DNA from: Novipirellula galeiformis
GTDB lineage: Bacteria; Planctomycetota; Planctomycetia; Pirellulales; Pirellulaceae
Assembly (NCBI RefSeq): GCF_007860095.1
Contig: NZ_SJPT01000003.1
Span: 331,764 to 395,763, forward strand
Direction of reading: 5' to 3'
Length of the DNA stretch: 64,000 nt
A program made the translations under genes and the position numbers. The first letter of the stretch is position 1. Each line of letters begins with the position of its first letter. Below are positions 19,725 through 27,926 of the stretch, piece after piece. Under the pieces are notes generated by a model that had not been told where the DNA came from, did not search any database, and saw only the letters and a list, made by a program, of their open reading frames with translations.

Positions 19725-22430
19725 ATGACAGCCGAAGACGAACGCTTGGCTCAGTCCCAACGCCGCGAGCAGAATTGGCAACGCTGGGGGCCATATTTGT
19801 CCGAGCGACAATGGGGCACCGTGCGTGAGGATTACAGCGCAGGTGGAGATGCGACGTGGAGCTATTTTCCGCATGATCATGCGCGCAGCCGAGCCTACCG
19901 CTGGGGTGAGGATGGATTGCTTGGCGTCTGCGACCGGGAATGCCGGCTTTGCTTTTCGTTGGGTCTGTGGAACGGACACGACCCGATTTTGAAAGAGCGA
20001 TTGTTTGGCGTCACCGGCCCCGAAGGCAATCACGGCGAAGATGTCAAAGAGTGCTACTACTATCTTGATAGCACCCCAACGCACAGTTACATGAAGGCGT
20101 TGTACAAGTATCCGCAAAGCCGGTTCCCCTACGAAGAGCTCGTCGACGTTTCGCGATCACGCAGCCGTCTCGAACCTGAATACGAGCTAACCGATTCATC
20201 GGCGTTTGAGGAATCACGTTACTTCGATGTTATCGCGGAATACGCTAAAAGCGATCCTGACGATTTGTTGATCCGCTTGACGATTACGAATCGCGGTCCG
20301 CAAGCGGCCGCCTTGCATCTGGTTCCACAACTGTTTTTCCGCAACACATGGACCTGGGATTGCAGCGATGAAGGTTGCACGACACGTCCTTCGATGCGTT
20401 TGGCGGGCAATGTCGTTCACACGAACCATGAATCACTCAAACAATTCTGGTTCGCCTGTGATGCGATCGATGCGAACGACGATTGGACTTGGTTGTTTAC
20501 CGACAATGAAACCAATCGAGAGCGTCATCCCGATTTACCGGGTGAGAGCGAGCATTACAAAGACGCCTTCAATGACTTCATCGTGCATGGAAACCGCGAC
20601 TCGACCAACCCAGCAAAACGCGGCACCAAGGTCGGGGCCTATGGATTGATGATGCTGCCGGCCGGGGCCACGCGTGAGATTCGCTTGCGGCTTGCGCACG
20701 TCGATTCGCCGATCGTCAAAGACGTTGCCGGCGGCGACTCGGCCACGTTTTCCAAAGTGGCGTTTGCCGATTCCTTCGACGCGTGTTTTGCCAAACGGAT
20801 CGACGAAGCGGACGCATTTTATGCCTCACGTATCCCACCGAGTTTAAGCCAAGATCGTCGCATGATCATGCGGCAAGCGTACGCGGGGTTATTGTGGACG
20901 AAACAGTTCTACCACTACTCGGTTGCCACGTGGCTTGATGGCGACCCCCAAGGTGCGCCGACCAACGAGCTTCGCAAACTCGGCCGCAACAGCGATTGGC
21001 GACACTTGTTCAATCGGGATGTGATCTCGATGCCGGACAAGTGGGAATACCCTTGGTACGCCGCTTGGGATTTGGCATTTCACATGGTGCCGATGGCTCA
21101 TTTGGATACACACTTTGCCAAAGAGCAAATGATTCTGTTTTTGCGTGAATGGTACATGCACCCCAGCGGGCAGATCCCCGCGTACGAATGGCAACTTGGC
21201 GACGTCAATCCTCCCGTGCATGCCTGGGGAGTGTGGCAAGTTTACAAGGCTTCGGGAGCCCCTCAACAACGCGACAAAGAATTCTTGGCGCGGGCCTTTC
21301 AAAAACTGCTCATCAACTTCACCTGGTGGGTCAACCGCAAGGATCCGCGAGGCAAAAACATCTTTGCCGGTGGCTTCCTTGGGCTCGACAATATCGGGGT
21401 TTTCGATCGCAGTAAACCGTTGCCTCAAGGGCATCTTGAACAAGCCGATGGCACCGCGTGGATGGCATTCTATTGTGGCACGATGTTGCGTATCGCCATC
21501 GAATTAGCCGAAGGTGACATCGCCTACGGCGACATGGCAAGCAAGTTCTTCGAGCACTATGTGGCGATCGCCGAAGCGATGAACTCGATGGACGGCAGCG
21601 GGCTGTGGGATGACGAAGATGGCTTCTATTACGACCATCTTTACGTCGACGGCAAATCGACTCCGATTCGTGTCCGCTCCCTCGTGGGACTGTTGCCCTT
21701 GATGACCGGCGTCATTCTCGAAGAACCGATCATCGAAAAGTTGCCCGGTTTCAAACGACGCATGAACTGGTTTCTTCGCAACCGTAGCGACCTGAGCCAA
21801 CACATGACCTACATGGAACGCGAGGACACGACGCTCGGGAAACCTTGCAACCGATTGTTGGCGATTCCTTCGAGTGATCGATTTCGGCGTCTGATTTCAC
21901 TGATGCTCGATGAAAACGAGTTCTTATCGCCGTTTGGAATTCGCAGCCTCTCGGCGGCCCATCACGATGCCCCGCTGGTGTTTGATTTCGGCGGCCAACG
22001 CCACGAGGTGAGCTACATGCCCGGCGAGAGTGATAGTGCGATGTTCGGCGGAAACAGCAATTGGCGAGGCCCGATTTGGTTCCCCATGAACTTCTTGCTC
22101 ATCCAAGCACTCAAACGTTATTACGTGTTCTACGGCGATGACTTTAAAGTCGAATGTCCCACCGGCAGCGGCAACATGATGTCGCTCAAGGAGGTCGCCC
22201 GCGAGTTAGAACGACGATTGATTTCGATCTTCGAAGTCGACAGGAACGGTTTCCGCCCGTCTCATGGTCGAGTCGCTCAATATGCAACCGACCCTGCCTG
22301 GAAAGACCTCGTGCTGTTCTATGAATACTTTCACGCCGACCAGGGCACCGGGCTGGGCGCAAGTCACCAAACCGGATGGACCGCGTTGATCGCAACAATC
22401 CTGCGAAGCCACGGCGCTGCAACCCATTAG
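19725..22430 (+). CDS. GH63-like glucosidase
   Basis: A 901-residue cytoplasmic protein (no signal peptide). It resembles the bacterial GH63 group annotated as glucosidase or mannosylglycerate hydrolase-like. Characteristic segments are WGPYLSERQWGTVREDYS, YFPHDHARSRAYRWGEDGL and KYPQSRFPY in the N-terminal beta domain, and PWYAAWDLAFHMVPMAHLD, PAYEWQLGDVNPPVHAWG and WRGPIWFPMNFLLI in the (alpha/alpha)6 domain. It would hydrolyse alpha-glucosidic or related bonds; the substrate may be a glycoside compatible solute or an oligosaccharide, but this is inference. It begins about 180 bases after pgk, beyond the repeat structure. Confidence 0.85.
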   Translation: MTAEDERLAQSQRREQNWQRWGPYLSERQWGTVREDYSAGGDATWSYFPHDHARSRAYRWGEDGLLGVCDRECRLCFSLGLWNGHDPILKERLFGVTGPEGNHGEDVKECYYYLDSTPTHSYMKALYKYPQSRFPYEELVDVSRSRSRLEPEYELTDSSAFEESRYFDVIAEYAKSDPDDLLIRLTITNRGPQAAALHLVPQLFFRNTWTWDCSDEGCTTRPSMRLAGNVVHTNHESLKQFWFACDAIDANDDWTWLFTDNETNRERHPDLPGESEHYKDAFNDFIVHGNRDSTNPAKRGTKVGAYGLMMLPAGATREIRLRLAHVDSPIVKDVAGGDSATFSKVAFADSFDACFAKRIDEADAFYASRIPPSLSQDRRMIMRQAYAGLLWTKQFYHYSVATWLDGDPQGAPTNELRKLGRNSDWRHLFNRDVISMPDKWEYPWYAAWDLAFHMVPMAHLDTHFAKEQMILFLREWYMHPSGQIPAYEWQLGDVNPPVHAWGVWQVYKASGAPQQRDKEFLARAFQKLLINFTWWVNRKDPRGKNIFAGGFLGLDNIGVFDRSKPLPQGHLEQADGTAWMAFYCGTMLRIAIELAEGDIAYGDMASKFFEHYVAIAEAMNSMDGSGLWDDEDGFYYDHLYVDGKSTPIRVRSLVGLLPLMTGVILEEPIIEKLPGFKRRMNWFLRNRSDLSQHMTYMEREDTTLGKPCNRLLAIPSSDRFRRLISLMLDENEFLSPFGIRSLSAAHHDAPLVFDFGGQRHEVSYMPGESDSAMFGGNSNWRGPIWFPMNFLLIQALKRYYVFYGDDFKVECPTGSGNMMSLKEVARELERRLISIFEVDRNGFRPSHGRVAQYATDPAWKDLVLFYEYFHADQGTGLGASHQTGWTALIATILRSHGAATH

Positions 22431-22620
22431 AACGCCGCTAGCAAAACGCCTCCGATGCGTTTTGTCCCCGCGTCTCAACGACCGCATGGAGAATCGACAA
22501 CCATGGGCTTAACCGTGGCGGGCTCGCTAACGGACACGAGAGGTTTCTCGCCCCGCAGCAACCCTCTGTTAACTGTCCGTTAACCTTTCCAGAGATACGG
22601 CAAACCGCATCTCCGGTCTA

Positions 22621-22674
22621 TCTTACCGCGTTGTTTCGTCTTACCGCATTGTCACGTCTTACCGCGTTGTCACG
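22621..22674. repeat. 18-bp tandem repeat, three copies
   Basis: Three head-to-tail units of the type TCTTACCGCGTTGTCACG with few differences. They lie between the convergent GH63-like gene and yjbQ. Confidence 0.8.
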
Positions 22675-22698
22675 GAGCCGATGGGACGAGCGAACGGT

Positions 22699-23121
22699 TT
22701 AGCTTGATTCGCCCATAACGGTGACGATGACATTGCGGCCTCCCGCATGGTCACGGTGCTCGCACAAGTAAATGCCTTGCCAAACGCCGAGCTGCAATCG
22801 GCCATCGGTAATCGGAATCATGACGCTTGCTCCCATCATCGAAGCTTTGACATGCGCGGGCATATCATCGGGACCTTCGAGGGTGTGAATGTAGGGAAGC
22901 GATTCGGGAACGGCATGGTTCATCGCGGTTTCGAAGTCGATGCGCACGTCGGGATCGGCGTTCTCGTTGATCGTCAACGAGGCGCTCGTGTGCTGGATAA
23001 ATACCTGCATCCACCCCACTCCAATCGAGTCGAGTTCAGGCAGATCGCGAACGATCATTTCGGTGACTAAATGGAAGCCTCGCTGCATCGCAGGAAGCCG
23101 TAGTTTTTTCTGAATCCACAT
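22699..23121 (-). CDS. yjbQ: YjbQ family protein (UPF0047)
   Basis: A 140-residue single-domain protein. Typical YjbQ/UPF0047 motifs are VFIQHTSASLTINENADPDV (about 40-59), MNHAVPES, EGPDDMPAHVKASMMG and LQLGVWQGIYLCEHRD. Members have weak thiamine-phosphate synthase activity in vitro, and the physiological role is unsettled. The conserved His and Asp/Glu residues cluster around a metal-binding site. It is cytoplasmic. The gene is isolated. Confidence 0.92.
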   Translation of the reverse strand: MWIQKKLRLPAMQRGFHLVTEMIVRDLPELDSIGVGWMQVFIQHTSASLTINENADPDVRIDFETAMNHAVPESLPYIHTLEGPDDMPAHVKASMMGASVMIPITDGRLQLGVWQGIYLCEHRDHAGGRNVIVTVMGESS

Positions 23122-23599
23122 AAACGTGACTTTCGGAAGAGGGAAAAATTGCGAGAAACCAAAATATTTTTCGCGTTTATTTTGGCTTCAAAAACGGGAT
23201 TCAATGGGTCGAAAGGCGGCTCGTTTGGGCCCCCCTGTTTGGAACTTTTAACGACCATCGGATTGAGACGCCTGTGCCTGGGGACTCCTTCGTTGATGTT
23301 CAATGTTGGAGTATCCCCCCTTGCCAGAATCGGACCCTGATGTGGGGGGAATGACGACTGGGAAAGGGAACTCAAATGGGGGCTCTGGGAGGGTCGTTTT
23401 TGTGTGTCGCAATCGAGGCCAACTTCATCCTTGCCGCTTCGATTGTTAACACAATTTTCTTGACTCCCAGGGAATCGCGTCAATAATCTTCTCGTGCAGA
23501 CAAATAAGGCCTGTTGGATTCACGGCCGAATCGAACATTGAATTGGATGCAAAACATTTATTGGAATGAATGTTTTGCACATGGAGTAGAGATCGAATA
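23122..23599. other. intergenic region with an operator-like palindrome
   Basis: About 480 bases between divergent genes. The stretch near 23145-23190 is A/T-rich and may contain the yjbQ promoter. An 11-bp-arm inverted repeat lies at 23548-23579 just before the small conserved gene. No coding sequence is supported. Confidence 0.45.
23548..23579. promoter_or_regulatory. inverted repeat 20 bases before a small gene
   Basis: Perfect 11-bp arms TGCAAAACATT (23548-23558) and AATGTTTTGCA (23569-23579) are separated by 10 bases. The position just before the ATG at 23600 suits a repressor operator or an mRNA hairpin that blocks or exposes the start. I do not recognise the motif. Confidence 0.5.
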
Positions 23600-23824
23600 A
23601 TGAGTCATTGCAAGAACGTGTTTGAGGCCATTCTGCGTTACGGACACGACGAAGACTTCGTGCCCAACAAAGACAACGACTTCGAACCGACCGACGCCCC
23701 CGCAGGCAGCCAAGAGAAGATTGAAGTCTTGCGCCGTCGCGTCGAACTAGGGCAACCCCTTTGGCACACCACGGACCGCGTTGATTACAGCGGTTTGACC
23801 GGCGCAATTCGTCCTCGCGAGTAA
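23600..23824 (+). CDS. small conserved-looking hypothetical protein
   Basis: A 74-residue acidic protein beginning MSHCKNVFEAILRYGHDEDF. It has a central acidic, Pro-containing part (KDNDFEPTDAPAGS), and a C-terminal helix plus tail (QEKIEVLRRRVELGQPLWHT, then DRVDYSGLTGAIRPRE). No membrane segment or known motif is seen. The compact design with its own palindrome upstream and a strong terminator downstream makes it a convincing independent gene. The ATG at 23600 is chosen over a TTG at 23570, which would overlap the palindrome. Confidence 0.65.
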   Translation: MSHCKNVFEAILRYGHDEDFVPNKDNDFEPTDAPAGSQEKIEVLRRRVELGQPLWHTTDRVDYSGLTGAIRPRE

Positions 23825-23875
23825 GTTCGATTGGGGGCCAAGCTCAAACGAGCGCCCCCCTCAAACACGACCCAG

Positions 23876-23920
23876 ACACCCCCGTAAGGATTCGTTCCTT
23901 TTGGGGGTGTTTTCGTTTTG
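23876..23920 (+). terminator. strong intrinsic terminator
   Basis: Outer stem ACACCCCC (23876-23883) with GGGGGTGT (23903-23910) and inner stem AAGGA/TCCTT, followed by TTTCGTTTTG. It ends transcription of the small gene at 23600-23824. Confidence 0.8.
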
Positions 23921-23947
23921 TGGGGCGTTTTCATTTTGTAACGAACC

Positions 23948-23997
23948 CCCGTGTTTGGATTGGCCCCGTGTTTGGATTGGCCCGTGTTGGGATTGGC
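23948..23997. repeat. 17-bp tandem repeat, three copies
   Basis: Three head-to-tail copies of CCCGTGTTTGGATTGGC (the second lacks one base, the third has one change) lie between the terminator at 23876-23920 and the Gfo/Idh/MocA gene. Confidence 0.8.
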
Positions 23998-24081
23998 TGC
24001 GTGGGGTCGTGCGTTTGATCGCCGTCGCAACTAAAATGACGCCAAATTGACCTCCGGATCACGGTTCAAAAGACAGGGAAT

Positions 24082-25200
24082 ATGTCAGACTCAATCTGCA
24101 GATGGGGATTTTTAGGTGCAGCGGCGATCGCGCGAAAAAACTGGAAAGCGATTCGGCTCAGTGGCAATGGACGCGTCGCTGCGGTCGCCAGCCGGTCGGT
24201 AGAGCGTGCCCAGTGCTTCATCGATGAATGTGCCGCCGAAGCACCGCAAAGCGAACCCGCCGTCGCAATGGGCTCGTACGAGGAGCTGATTCGCAGCGAT
24301 GACATCGATGCGGTCTACATTCCGCTGCCCACGGGGATTCGTAAACCATGGGTGATCGCCGCCGCCGAGGCGGGCAAGCACGTGTTGTGCGAAAAACCGG
24401 TGGGCGTTAACACGAAACAAGTTCGTGAGATGCTCGATGCCTGTCGCGCCGCCAACGTCCAATTCATGGATGGCGTGATGTTCGATCACAGCCAACGGAT
24501 CGAGGATGTTTCGCACGCCCTGCATCACGATCATGTCGTCGGAAAACTTCGCCGTATCAATACGCACTTTTCGTTCTGCGGCGATGACTCCTTTCTCGAA
24601 TCAAACATCCGTGCCAATCATGAACTCGAGCCGCATGGGTGCCTGGGTGATCTCGGCTGGTATTGCATTCGCTTCACACTCTGGGCGGCCGGACTGCAGA
24701 TGCCCGAACGCGTGTCCGCACGAACGATCACCGCGATAGGGAACCCGCAAGGCCAACCTCATGTACCGGGCGAGTTTTCTGCCGAGCTGCAATTCGGTGA
24801 AGGACTCTCGGCCACGTTCTATTGCTCCTTTTTGACAAGCAATCAACAAACCGCGGTCGTGTCGGGAGACCGAGGCCATTTGACGATTGATGACTTCGTC
24901 TTGCCGTTCTATGACTCACAAGCGCATTGGGCGACCCACGACCACGCCTTGGAAATTGAGAATTGTCGATGGAACTTCAATCGGAAGACTCAATCGCGAT
25001 CGAGCGTGGGCTACGCCTCGGGGGAACCCAACTCGCAAGAAGTGCAGATGGTTCGCCGACTCGCGACGTGCGCGCTGCACAACAAGCTCGATCTCCGCTA
25101 TCCCGAGCTGACCCTGAAGACGCAATTGATTCTTGATGCGTGTCGACGCAGCGCGATCGCAAACGGAGACTGGGTCAACGTCGATGCGGTCGCAGGCTAG
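24082..25200 (+). CDS. Gfo/Idh/MocA family oxidoreductase
   Basis: A 372-residue NAD(P)-dependent sugar or inositol-type dehydrogenase. The Rossmann fold begins WGFLGAAAIARKN (8-20), and the family signature EKPVGVN has Glu104-Lys105-Pro106, with the Lys near the active site. The C-terminal half (HFSFCGDD...GCLGDLGWYCIRF) is the GFO/IDH/MocA substrate domain. The CLGDLGWY segment resembles the D-x-G-x-Y/H motif of the family. No Tat or Sec signal is seen, so it is cytoplasmic. It is isolated, and no pathway neighbours hint at the substrate. Confidence 0.9.
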   Translation: MSDSICRWGFLGAAAIARKNWKAIRLSGNGRVAAVASRSVERAQCFIDECAAEAPQSEPAVAMGSYEELIRSDDIDAVYIPLPTGIRKPWVIAAAEAGKHVLCEKPVGVNTKQVREMLDACRAANVQFMDGVMFDHSQRIEDVSHALHHDHVVGKLRRINTHFSFCGDDSFLESNIRANHELEPHGCLGDLGWYCIRFTLWAAGLQMPERVSARTITAIGNPQGQPHVPGEFSAELQFGEGLSATFYCSFLTSNQQTAVVSGDRGHLTIDDFVLPFYDSQAHWATHDHALEIENCRWNFNRKTQSRSSVGYASGEPNSQEVQMVRRLATCALHNKLDLRYPELTLKTQLILDACRRSAIANGDWVNVDAVAG

Positions 25201-25349
25201 TCCGGTTCGCCCAAAGCGCCAGCGAGGGACCGAAGCAAGAAGGGACATTTTCTCGCTTACACCTAGTGCAGTGGCGCGTTTGCAGTGGCGCGTTTGCATT
25301 GCGGAGCAAAGCCCCGGAAGTTTGCCTAGCCCAGCTCAATGCGCCGGAG

Positions 25350-25414
25350 GCTGAGTAAACCAGCTGAGTAAACCAGCTGAGCAAACCAGCTGAGCAAACC
25401 AGCCGAGTAAACCA
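25350..25414. repeat. 13-bp tandem repeat, five copies
   Basis: Five copies of GCTGAGTAAACCA or GCTGAGCAAACCA, the last with GCCGAG. Read on the minus strand the unit contains GCTCAGCTGGTT, the consensus of a tRNA D-arm. Confidence 0.85.
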
Positions 25415-25467
25415 ATGGATTGCAAGGCCAACGGGCGGGCGGCCCGGTCGTTGGTTCGAATCCATTG
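25413..25467. repeat. long imperfect hairpin with a T-loop-like sequence
   Basis: Outer arms CAATGGATT (25413-25421) and AATCCATTG (25459-25467) and inner arms CCAACG (25428-25433) and CGTTGG (25449-25454) form a cruciform-capable structure. The right side contains GGTTCGAATCC, the tRNA T-loop consensus, but the rest does not fold as a tRNA. Confidence 0.6.
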
Positions 25468-25737
25468 ACGGCGCCTCGTAAATGGCCAAGCCCTTAGCCC
25501 GGAACCTATCCAAACGCGCAACTTCAAAGCCGACGCGGCGGGTTAAAAATCATCCGGGCTAAGGCGGCAGCGTCGGGAGTCGGTTTCCGGCGGCAAACCG
25601 TCTCTTTCTCAAAATTCAAAATTTCTTTTTCCGAGTGTGACCAGACGTGTCACAAGGGTCGCGAAGAATGGTTCTACCTGAGTGATTGATCGCTCCGGTG
25701 TTACCTGATTCGCTTCTTTCGCACAGGAATCTGTTCG

Positions 25738-25998
25738 ATGACCCAAATGATGCTTTTCGATAGCCCTGTTGTTGCCAGTCCCGTTGCCAGTCGCGCGCCG
25801 ATCGCCTTCGTTGCTCCCGCGATCGTTGCTCCCAAGGCAATCCAATCTCCATCGTCGGTCCCCCGCAACGAAGTAAGCCCAAGCCAGCTCAACGAGCCCA
25901 AGCGAGGCATCAATCACATGGGCGATTTAGCGAGACTGGTTTTGATGCGACACGACATGATGGCTGCCCGCCGCACAGCCCGACGCACTGCCCGCTAG
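25738..25998 (+). CDS. small hypothetical protein upstream of the imuA-imuB cassette
   Basis: An 86-residue product I do not recognise. The first 55 residues are Pro/Ala/Val/Ser-rich and probably unstructured, beginning MTQMMLFDSPVVASPVASRA. The end is a short amphipathic helix (GINHMGDLARLVLMRHDMMAARR) and a basic tail (TARRTAR). The ATG has a CAGGAA ribosome-site-like sequence 9-14 bases before it. It may be a small protein expressed with the mutagenesis genes downstream, but a minus-strand gene (lapA-like) lies between them, so operon membership is unproven. Confidence 0.5.
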   Translation: MTQMMLFDSPVVASPVASRAPIAFVAPAIVAPKAIQSPSSVPRNEVSPSQLNEPKRGINHMGDLARLVLMRHDMMAARRTARRTAR

Positions 25999-26111
25999 CG
26001 AACCGATTGGCAGTTGCCCTGGGGGAGAGCCGACGGCTCACCCGTGTCGCCTTTCGCTCCGCGAAAGCAGCGTCTAACGACGCCACTTTCCCAGAGTCAA
26101 AGGCGACTTTT

Positions 26112-26453
26112 CTATTCCTTCGCGTCGGCACGATCCGGAGTCAGAGCGTCGGCCCGCTCTGGCTTCGGAGCCGATGGGGAATGGCTCGCCGAGGCCGGCC
26201 CCGCCGAAACCACCTTCCCAGCGGCCGAATGCGACTTTTTCGCAGCCCCCTTTTTCGGGCGCAACATCCCATAAGTCATCATCGCGCCAAATACAAATCC
26301 CACCCCCACCGCAGTCACAATCAGCAGCAACAAGGAGACTTCGCCATGGAAGAACAACACATTCACCTCCTCGTTTCGATTGTTCTGAAAAGCGATCACC
26401 AGCGCGATCACGATTCCCAGAAGCAACAAAAACCAGCGTATTTTCTGCATCAT
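26112..26453 (-). CDS. LapA-domain (DUF1049) membrane protein
   Basis: A 113-residue protein with two membrane helices (about 5-22 and 37-60) separated by a short NNRNEEVNVLFFHGEVSL loop. This is the layout of LapA/YciS-type DUF1049 proteins, which in enterobacteria act with LapB in lipopolysaccharide assembly control. The C-terminal 50 residues are basic and Ala/Pro/Ser-rich and should be cytoplasmic. The double ATG at 26453/26450 begins MMQKIRWFLLLLG; the longer frame to 26507 adds only charged sequence. It is divergent from the imuA-like gene. Confidence 0.8.
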   Translation of the reverse strand: MMQKIRWFLLLLGIVIALVIAFQNNRNEEVNVLFFHGEVSLLLLIVTAVGVGFVFGAMMTYGMLRPKKGAAKKSHSAAGKVVSAGPASASHSPSAPKPERADALTPDRADAKE

Positions 26454-26732
26454 TAGTCTCTCTCTCGTCGATCTTTCTCTAAAGACGCTTTCCCCTGCCC
26501 TCGGCAAATGCTAGCATTCAAGGTGCGTCTGACGTGTATGGGGCGTGAATGGAGGCGATGGCGAAGTCCCCGCTCCGCAAAGACTTTGCCCCCCCGCAGC
26601 GTAGCCTAGGCTTCTCGACGGAGAAAATCCAGCAACCTCCTCGTCGGGCTGCATCACTGGGCTGCCTCACCGTGAGGTGTTTCGGTCGACCGTTTTTTTG
26701 TCGACGAGCGTTTTCTCGTTTCCTCCTCTCCA

Positions 26733-27926
26733 ATGGTCCCCAGGACACTTGCCGTGCCCCAACAAACCTTTGAGTTCATGGAAGCGTCTGCGTCCGCCCC
26801 TCCCCTGGCGTCCTCGCAACCGATTCGCTCGAAAGCAAACCGCCGATCCCAAGGGACTCCTCCGCTTCGCACGCCCCAGCGTCCTGGGCTGGCGATTGGA
26901 AAATCATCGCTACTGTTTCCGCTCGAGCCCTACGTTCGCTCGGCTCCTAAGCGCGCCGCTTCGGGTCTCTCTTCACACCTCGCCGAAGCCCCCCCCAAGA
27001 CCGCGGAAAACGCTCCCTCGTCACTTCCGAGCGAAGCCCCCCTTGCGCCGGTCCCGCCATCGGACCGTCAAACGATCCTGGAAAAGTTGCGTGCCCAAGC
27101 CAATTGCTTGAACGTGTCGTCATCGCATCCGATGGAGGCGGGCCCGACGTTAGCGAACCACGCACCGATCTTCTCAACCGGTTGCGTGGCGCTCGATCAC
27201 ACGTTGCTTCGCGGTGGTTTGCGAGGGGACGCGATTTCCGAATGGATCGCGGATGCCGAGGGTTGTGGTGCGGCGGCCCTTTCGCTGGTCGTTGCCGGCA
27301 ATGCGCTTCGCGCTCACGACCAACGACTGGGGGATTCGACCAGCCCGATCGTGATCATTGATTCGCGAAAGACTTTTTATCCCCCCGCGGCGATCGCGTT
27401 GGGCATCCCCGCAACGCGGATGATCCTGGTCCAACCTCGCAGTGGCGCCGACGCGGTTTGGGCCATCGACCAAGCGTTGCGATGCGAAGCCGTCGCGGCC
27501 GTGTGGGCGATGATCGATACCCGCTTGGATGATCGCGATGCACGACGTTTTCAATTGGCGGCTGAACAGGGACACACGCCTGGATTTTTTGTCCGGCCGG
27601 TGGCCGAACGTGGCAAGCCGAGTTTCGCCGAGGTTCGCTTGCATGTTAAAAAGGGCACCGGGTTGTCGTGGCCAACCCCTCCAAATCCGCACCACGACAC
27701 GCCATTACAAGTCACCTTGGATCGGGGGCGGGGCGGCCCACTCGGCAAAAGTGTCTGGATTCAAATGGATGACCAGGCTCAGTTGATCGAAGTCGCTGCG
27801 CCATTGAGAGTGGCGGCACCGCAAGGGACACGACATGAAACGGCTGCTGTGCATCTGGCTTCCCAATTGGCCCATCCAAAGCGTACGGCTGCGCGAAGCG
27901 TCAATCCTCAACACCGAGTCGGCTAA
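26733..27926 (+). CDS. imuA: ImuA-like RecA-fold protein
   Basis: A 397-residue protein. Its core (about 140-335) resembles ImuA/RecA-like proteins: FSTGCVALDHTLLRGGLRGD, AISEWIADAEGCGAAALSLV, VIIDSRKTFYPPAAIALGI and a later WAMIDTRLDDRDARRFQLAA segment. A full Walker A is lacking, as is usual for ImuA. ImuA works with ImuB and DnaE2 in damage-induced mutagenic repair. The first 110 residues are Pro/Ser/Arg-rich and probably disordered. An internal ATG at 26778 (MEASASAPP) is an alternative start. The 3' end overlaps imuB by 92 bases, a strong sign of coupling. Confidence 0.78.
   Translation: MVPRTLAVPQQTFEFMEASASAPPLASSQPIRSKANRRSQGTPPLRTPQRPGLAIGKSSLLFPLEPYVRSAPKRAASGLSSHLAEAPPKTAENAPSSLPSEAPLAPVPPSDRQTILEKLRAQANCLNVSSSHPMEAGPTLANHAPIFSTGCVALDHTLLRGGLRGDAISEWIADAEGCGAAALSLVVAGNALRAHDQRLGDSTSPIVIIDSRKTFYPPAAIALGIPATRMILVQPRSGADAVWAIDQALRCEAVAAVWAMIDTRLDDRDARRFQLAAEQGHTPGFFVRPVAERGKPSFAEVRLHVKKGTGLSWPTPPNPHHDTPLQVTLDRGRGGPLGKSVWIQMDDQAQLIEVAAPLRVAAPQGTRHETAAVHLASQLAHPKRTAARSVNPQHRVG

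Larger units (their letters stand above)
25201..25737. other. repeat-rich intergenic region
   Basis: About 540 bases with a doublet of GCAGTGGCGCGTTT (near 25269-25296), a 13-bp tandem array (25350-25414) and a long hairpin (25413-25467). Near 25636 there is a TGTGAC-N7-GTCACA inverted repeat about 85 bases before the next start. No gene is supported; the frames here read through repeats. Confidence 0.5.

Noticed and set aside
25413-25470. possible tRNA gene (GGTTCGAATCC)
   Set aside because: No 7-bp acceptor stem or proper anticodon arm with U33 can be drawn; the T-loop-like sequence is part of a larger hairpin.
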